From Candidatus Uhrbacteria bacterium (GTDB lineage: Bacteria > Patescibacteriota > Patescibacteriia > UBA9934 > UBA9568), in assembly GCA_003497135.1 (NCBI GenBank), contig DNKR01000050.1, positions 575-10,514 on the forward strand: a stretch of DNA of 9,940 nt, in the 5' to 3' direction. Position 1 is the stretch's first letter, and each line of letters starts with the position of its first letter. The notes under the pieces are model-generated. The model was not told the origin of the DNA, did not search any database, and saw only the letters and a list, made by a program, of their open reading frames with translations. The position numbers and the translations under genes are program-made. Below are positions 7,290 to 9,940 of the stretch, piece after piece.

Positions 7290-8786
7290 GGCAGGATCAG
7301 GATCAGCCGGCTCGCTTTCGTCTTTTTGATTGGACTTAATAGTTATCCCAAGCGCGCTTGTTTCAGCAAGCTTTTTTTGCAAAAACGGAATAATTTTTTT
7401 AACATCAACCAATTCCTGGGATCCGGAATCCATGTCCCTTACAATAATAGTGCCATCCATGACCTCTTTTTGACCAAGAATAAGCGTGTATGCGACCGCG
7501 AGCTTGTTTGCGTTTTCCATTTGGCCTTTGAGCGCTGCTTTTCCAAATGATTCTGCAACAGGTATTCCCGCTCTGCGAAGCTCTTCGTAGAGCATAAAAC
7601 CTTTTCTCCTTGCCGCGTCTCCAAGCTGGGCAAAAAACACTTTTGGCTCGCTCTCGGACGGAACTTGAATATTTTTTTCTTTTAGCGCATTTACAACGCG
7701 TTCCAAGCCAATGGCAAATCCGCATGCTGGTGTATCGCGGCCGCCTAGTATTTCTACAAGCTTGTCATATCTGCCGCCTCCGCCAAGTGCGCTTTGCGTC
7801 GCCATAGGAGCGCTTTGCGCTACCGAAGGCGCGCCTTGCGTTTCCAATGGAGCGCTTTGCGAATCAGAAACACTTTCTACTGCAAGAACAATTTCAAAAA
7901 CAGTCCGTGTGTAATAATCAAGACCGCGCACAAGATGCGGATTAAGCGTGTATGTAACTCCTGCTTCATCAAGAAATTCCAATACTTTCATAAAATGCTC
8001 TTTGCTCTCATCGTCAAGCCAATCAACAATCTGCGGCGCATCGGCTTTTACTGCCTGGCATGTTTCGTTTTTGCAATCCAGAACGCGCAAAGGATTGCGC
8101 TGAAGGCGCCTCTTGCAGTCCTCGCAAATTTCAGAGCGCCTGCTCCTATAATGCGCAACAAGATCAACCGTGTATTCCTGGCGCGTTTGGGCTGTTCCGA
8201 TTGAATTGACTTGCATAATAACATCCAGCCCGATTGATTTGAAAAAATAATGCGCAATTGACATAAGCTGGGCGTCTGCAACAGGATCGTCAGTTCCTAA
8301 AATTTCAAAACCGATTTGGTTGAACTGCCTGAACCTGCCTGATTGCGGCCTGTCATAGCGAAACATCGGGCCCTCGTAAAAAAGTTTTACCGGCTGGGGT
8401 CTGTTGACCATTCCGTGCGCAATATACGCGCGCGCGATTGACGCGGTTGCCTCGGGCCTAAGCGTTACGCGATCCTCTCCCATATCCACAAAGCTGAACA
8501 TTTCTTTTTCAACAATATCTGTTTGCTTTCCAACAGCTCGAACGAATAAATCAGTCGGCTCTAAAATAGGCAAATCAATACGCCCAAACCCGTAATCGCG
8601 GCGCAATTGCGTTGCTTTTTCTCGCAAAAATTCCCAATACTTTTGTTCATCAGGCAAAACATCGCGAAAACCGCGCAAAAGCGATGGTGTCTTTTTTTGT
8701 TTTACAGCGCCTTGATCTTCTTTTTTTACAGATTCCTGCGCTTGCGGTTTTGCGGCTTTTTCCGGTTTTTTCATTTTTACGCTCAT
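7263..8786 (-). CDS. hisS: Histidyl-tRNA synthetase (HisRS) with an internal 7-residue tandem repeat and terminal extensions
   Basis: A 507-residue class II synthetase that charges tRNA-His with histidine in the cytoplasm. Visible parts: GFRDVLPDE (39-47) at the start of the catalytic core, motif 1 region (about 68-98), motif 2 TLRPEATASIARAY...FYEGPMFRYDRPQSGRFRQF (108-155), histidine-specific RGLDYYTRTVFE (287-298), GGGGRYD (335-341), motif 3 CGFAIGLERVV (355-365), and the anticodon-binding domain (about 381-470). Between the two His-specific motifs sits a period-7 repeat (307-334). Residues 1-34 are a Lys/Gln-rich extension and 471-507 an acidic tail beyond the usual end; typical bacterial HisRS is about 420-430 residues. 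Four Cys (221, 224, 238, 243) in the insertion region could bind a metal, which is inference. The ATG at 8786 lies 6 nt after the lepB stop; no Shine-Dalgarno is visible. A start at Met5 is also possible. Confidence 0.96.
   Translation of the reverse strand: MSVKMKKPEKAAKPQAQESVKKEDQGAVKQKKTPSLLRGFRDVLPDEQKYWEFLREKATQLRRDYGFGRIDLPILEPTDLFVRAVGKQTDIVEKEMFSFVDMGEDRVTLRPEATASIARAYIAHGMVNRPQPVKLFYEGPMFRYDRPQSGRFRQFNQIGFEILGTDDPVADAQLMSIAHYFFKSIGLDVIMQVNSIGTAQTRQEYTVDLVAHYRSRRSEICEDCKRRLQRNPLRVLDCKNETCQAVKADAPQIVDWLDDESKEHFMKVLEFLDEAGVTYTLNPHLVRGLDYYTRTVFEIVLAVESVSDSQSAPLETQGAPSVAQSAPMATQSALGGGGRYDKLVEILGGRDTPACGFAIGLERVVNALKEKNIQVPSESEPKVFFAQLGDAARRKGFMLYEELRRAGIPVAESFGKAALKGQMENANKLAVAYTLILGQKEVMDGTIIVRDMDSGSQELVDVKKIIPFLQKKLAETSALGITIKSNQKDESEPADPDPALTERLDDV
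7785..7868 (-). repeat. Four tandem 21-nt units inside hisS
   Basis: Residues 307-334 of HisRS consist of four 7-residue units with consensus xxxQ(S/G)A(P/L); the glutamines fall at 310, 317, 324 and 331. At DNA level each unit carries a version of GCGC(T/C)TTGCG on the plus strand. The last unit runs into the conserved GGGGRYD motif, so the array looks like expansion of the segment just before that motif. Reading frame is preserved. Confidence 0.9.
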
Positions 8787-8792
8787 ATTTTT

Positions 8793-9428
8793 TTATAAAT
8801 TATAATCAGGCGCATCAAAGAGATTGATTTTTGTTAAAGGAAGTCCGCGCACCCAAACACGCCCCACTATTGCGTCTTTTCTAATCGGCCCGAATCTGCG
8901 CGAATCATAACTTGCGTCTCTGTTGTCTCCTAAAACAAAATATTCATCGGGATTTAATACAACCCTTTTGCTTCCTGCTGTAAAATCGTTCAGAGTATAC
9001 GGCTCGTCAATGGAACGGCCATCAGGAAAATCTTCGTTAATTACAGTAACGCGTCCATCGCTGATTTCAATAGTTTCGCCCGGCAAACCAACAACGCGTT
9101 TAATAAAAAATTCGCTTGGGTTTCGCGGATACCTGAACACGACTATCTCTCCCCTTTCAGGTTCGCGAAACCTATATGAAATTTCATCTATAATAAGATA
9201 TTCGTTATCGTAAAAATTCGGTTCCATTGATTCGCCTTTGACATAAAACGGCTGGATAAGAAAAAAACGAATCGGCAAAATAATCGCAGCTGATATAATA
9301 ACAATCTGTGTAACTTCCAATATAAAAAGTACGACCGACGCAAGCGTTGGGCCTAACTTTCTGTGCAAAAAAGTGTCCTTGGACTGTTCTTTTTTTCCAA
9401 ACATAGCTTTAATTAGCGAAAAGTACAT
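8793..9428 (-). CDS. lepB: Signal peptidase I
   Basis: This membrane serine protease cleaves signal peptides from exported proteins at the outer face of the cytoplasmic membrane. In the 211-residue product a single hydrophobic helix spans about 30-58. It is followed by box B with the nucleophile Ser67 in GESMEPN, box D with the general base Lys110 in FFIKRVVGLPGE, and box E GDNRDASYDSRRFG (167-180). The Ser-Lys spacing (43 residues) and the single helix resemble the short Gram-positive type (SipS Ser43/Lys83) more than E. coli LepB. A cytoplasmic N-terminal stretch of about 28 residues includes a second Met at position 9 (9404-9402). No Shine-Dalgarno precedes either ATG, and a candidate promoter ends only 2 nt before the first one, so the start is uncertain. 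Its stop is 6 nt from hisS, suggesting cotranscription. It could process the exported proteins encoded farther left, as well as all others. Confidence 0.96.
   Translation of the reverse strand: MYFSLIKAMFGKKEQSKDTFLHRKLGPTLASVVLFILEVTQIVIISAAIILPIRFFLIQPFYVKGESMEPNFYDNEYLIIDEISYRFREPERGEIVVFRYPRNPSEFFIKRVVGLPGETIEISDGRVTVINEDFPDGRSIDEPYTLNDFTAGSKRVVLNPDEYFVLGDNRDASYDSRRFGPIRKDAIVGRVWVRGLPLTKINLFDAPDYNL
8799..8804 (-). promoter_or_regulatory. Possible -10 box for hisS inside the end of lepB
   Basis: A perfect TATAAT lies within the last lepB codons, 12 nt before the hisS ATG. No acceptable -35 box is seen at 16-18 nt. The region is A+T-rich, so chance is a real alternative; hisS may simply be read through from lepB. 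Confidence 0.25.
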
Positions 9429-9533
9429 CTACATTACCACACAAAAAACATGATTGCAAGGGCCTGAACATGTAAAGACGCGATTTATCGCGTCTTTACA
9501 AAATAGAGCGCTGGCAGTGGTGCCGGCGCTCAT
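9429..9533 (-). CDS. Doubtful 34-residue ORF with a strong Shine-Dalgarno, abutting lepB
   Basis: Between purA and lepB an ATG at 9533-9531 is preceded by AAAGGAG with a 5-nt spacer, the best ribosome binding site in the window. The frame encodes 34 residues including four Cys and ends with TAG at 9431-9429, directly touching the lepB ATG. If translated it could couple to lepB as a leader peptide. Against it: the first nine codons form a terminator-like hairpin, a second palindrome lies inside, and the peptide resembles nothing I recognise. It may be the remnant start of a lost gene or a chance reading through structured DNA. Confidence 0.2.
   Translation of the reverse strand: MSAGTTASALFCKDAINRVFTCSGPCNHVFCVVM
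9431..9459 (-). promoter_or_regulatory. Weak candidate promoter for lepB
   Basis: On the minus strand TTGCAA (9459-9454) and TAATGT (9436-9431) are 17 nt apart, and TGG directly before the second box gives an extended -10. The match to consensus is poor. If real, transcription would begin at or after the first lepB ATG and favour the start at Met9. Confidence 0.3.
9471..9500. repeat. Perfect short palindrome (14-bp arms, 2-nt centre)
   Basis: Arms of TGTAAAGACGCGAT flank a TT centre with no mismatch. It sits 5 nt beyond the purA terminator hairpin, in the purA-lepB spacer. From memory it resembles the GTAGAGACGCGAT-type palindromes scattered in many environmental bacterial genomes, which behave as dispersed REP-like repeats; that comparison is recollection only. 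It could also act as a second hairpin ending transcription, although no T tract follows on the minus strand. Confidence 0.75.
9506..9531 (-). terminator. Probable intrinsic terminator of purA
   Basis: An 11-bp stem (GAGCGCCGGCA on the minus strand, with one G-U pair in the opposite arm) closes a 4-nt loop and is followed on the minus strand by TATTTTG. It lies 40 nt past the purA stop. The T tract is short and interrupted, so the strength is uncertain. Confidence 0.6.
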
Positions 9534-9571
9534 TCGTTCTCCTTTCTTTTCTTTTGCGTTTCCAGCGATTT

Positions 9572-9940
9572 CTAGCGCTTGATCACGTCATCGCGGTCAG
9601 GGCCAGTGCCGATCCAGCGGATCGGGACTGCGAGATGGTTCTCAATAGCCAAGATATAGTTTTGCGCCGCATTTGGCAGATCAGCAAAGCGCCTGCACGA
9701 ACGAATCGGATCCTCCCACCCGTTCATTGTCGTGTAAACAGGTGTAACCGCCTCGTAATCAGACAAGCGTGCAGGAACAGACCCGTCAAACTCGCGGTCA
9801 TGCAATCGGTACTTGGCACAGATGCGAAGTTCGCTTTCTCCGCACAGCACATCCAGCTTGGTCAGCGCAATGCTGTTTACGCCGTTCAAGCGGCACGCAA
9901 ACCTTCCAACAACAAGGTCGAGCCATCCGCAACGCCTTGG
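9572..9940 (-). CDS. purA: Adenylosuccinate synthetase, C-terminal part (5' end outside window)
   Basis: The frame is open from the right edge to TAG at 9574-9572, giving 122 C-terminal residues of a protein usually about 430 long. PurA joins IMP and aspartate using GTP to make adenylosuccinate, the first committed step to AMP. The fragment follows the family closely: PRRCGWLDLV at the edge (PRRxGWLD is diagnostic), then LNGVNSIALTKLDVLCG, containing the TKLD guanine-binding motif, VTPVYTTMNGWEDP (the Y-x-x-x-P/N-GW stretch), LPNAAQNYILAIE, and the terminal GTGPDRDD. The protein ends shortly after GPDR, as is normal. G+C counted over 9601-9900 is about 55%, above sampled stretches of hisS (37-52%), so the gene may have a different history. 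The start, promoter and N-terminal P-loop are not in the window. Confidence 0.95.
   Translation of the reverse strand, partial: PRRCGWLDLVVGRFACRLNGVNSIALTKLDVLCGESELRICAKYRLHDREFDGSVPARLSDYEAVTPVYTTMNGWEDPIRSCRRFADLPNAAQNYILAIENHLAVPIRWIGTGPDRDDVIKR

Noticed and set aside
7032..7550. Plus-strand open frame of 172 codons
   Set aside because: It is antisense to rpsU and the end of hisS, both unmistakable, and its product is a low-complexity shadow.
8787..8792. T-box or other leader control of hisS
   Set aside because: Only 6 nt separate lepB and hisS, too little for a leader RNA.
1..9940. Alternative genetic code (UGA as Gly) as in some CPR lineages
   Set aside because: No conserved glycine is encoded by TGA and no frame needs TGA read-through; the long frames contain no in-frame TGA.
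1..9940. tRNA, rRNA or CRISPR array
   Set aside because: No cloverleaf-like tract, rRNA-like sequence or regularly spaced direct repeats with unique spacers were seen; the only regular repeats are protein-coding.

Overview
The window reads as a piece of a Patescibacteria (CPR) chromosome, most likely Parcubacteria-like. This is an inference from family content, with no search behind it. The basis is two surface proteins with a CPR-typical three-helix pilin-like head on long Ig-like ectodomains, compact core genes with almost no Shine-Dalgarno sequences, and short spacers. The standard genetic code fits: no in-frame TGA interrupts the reading frames, and every visible stop is TAA or TAG.

All credible genes lie on the minus strand, so transcription runs from right to left. 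From the right edge: the 3' part of purA (9572-9940); a 143-nt spacer with a terminator-like hairpin, a perfect short palindrome and a doubtful small ORF; lepB, signal peptidase I (8793-9428); hisS, histidyl-tRNA synthetase (7263-8786); rpsU, ribosomal protein bS21 (7007-7252), driven by a consensus promoter inside the end of hisS; yqeY, a GatB/YqeY-domain protein (6496-6939); and a 176-nt spacer with a 77-nt palindrome, a G-rich tract and a promoter-like box.

The left two thirds hold two tandem paralogues. The first (4505-6319, 604 aa) and the second (4495 to beyond the left edge, at least 1498 aa) share an N-terminal signal segment, two further membrane helices with a lysine-rich cytoplasmic loop (VirB2/TrbC or T4SS-pilin-like), and extracellular Ig-like domains. 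The second adds four IPT/TIG domains, two copies of a ~250-residue Ig module and cysteine-rich DUF4215/Myxococcus-type repeats that run off the window. The sequence gives no stop or frameshift in it across 4.5 kb.

Functionally, the right half is housekeeping (purine synthesis, protein export, translation). The left half encodes large, probably disulfide-rich envelope proteins that could form or decorate a surface structure used for contact with a host cell or surface; that role is inference. The signal peptidase is a plausible processing enzyme for such exported proteins, but it is also a general housekeeping gene.
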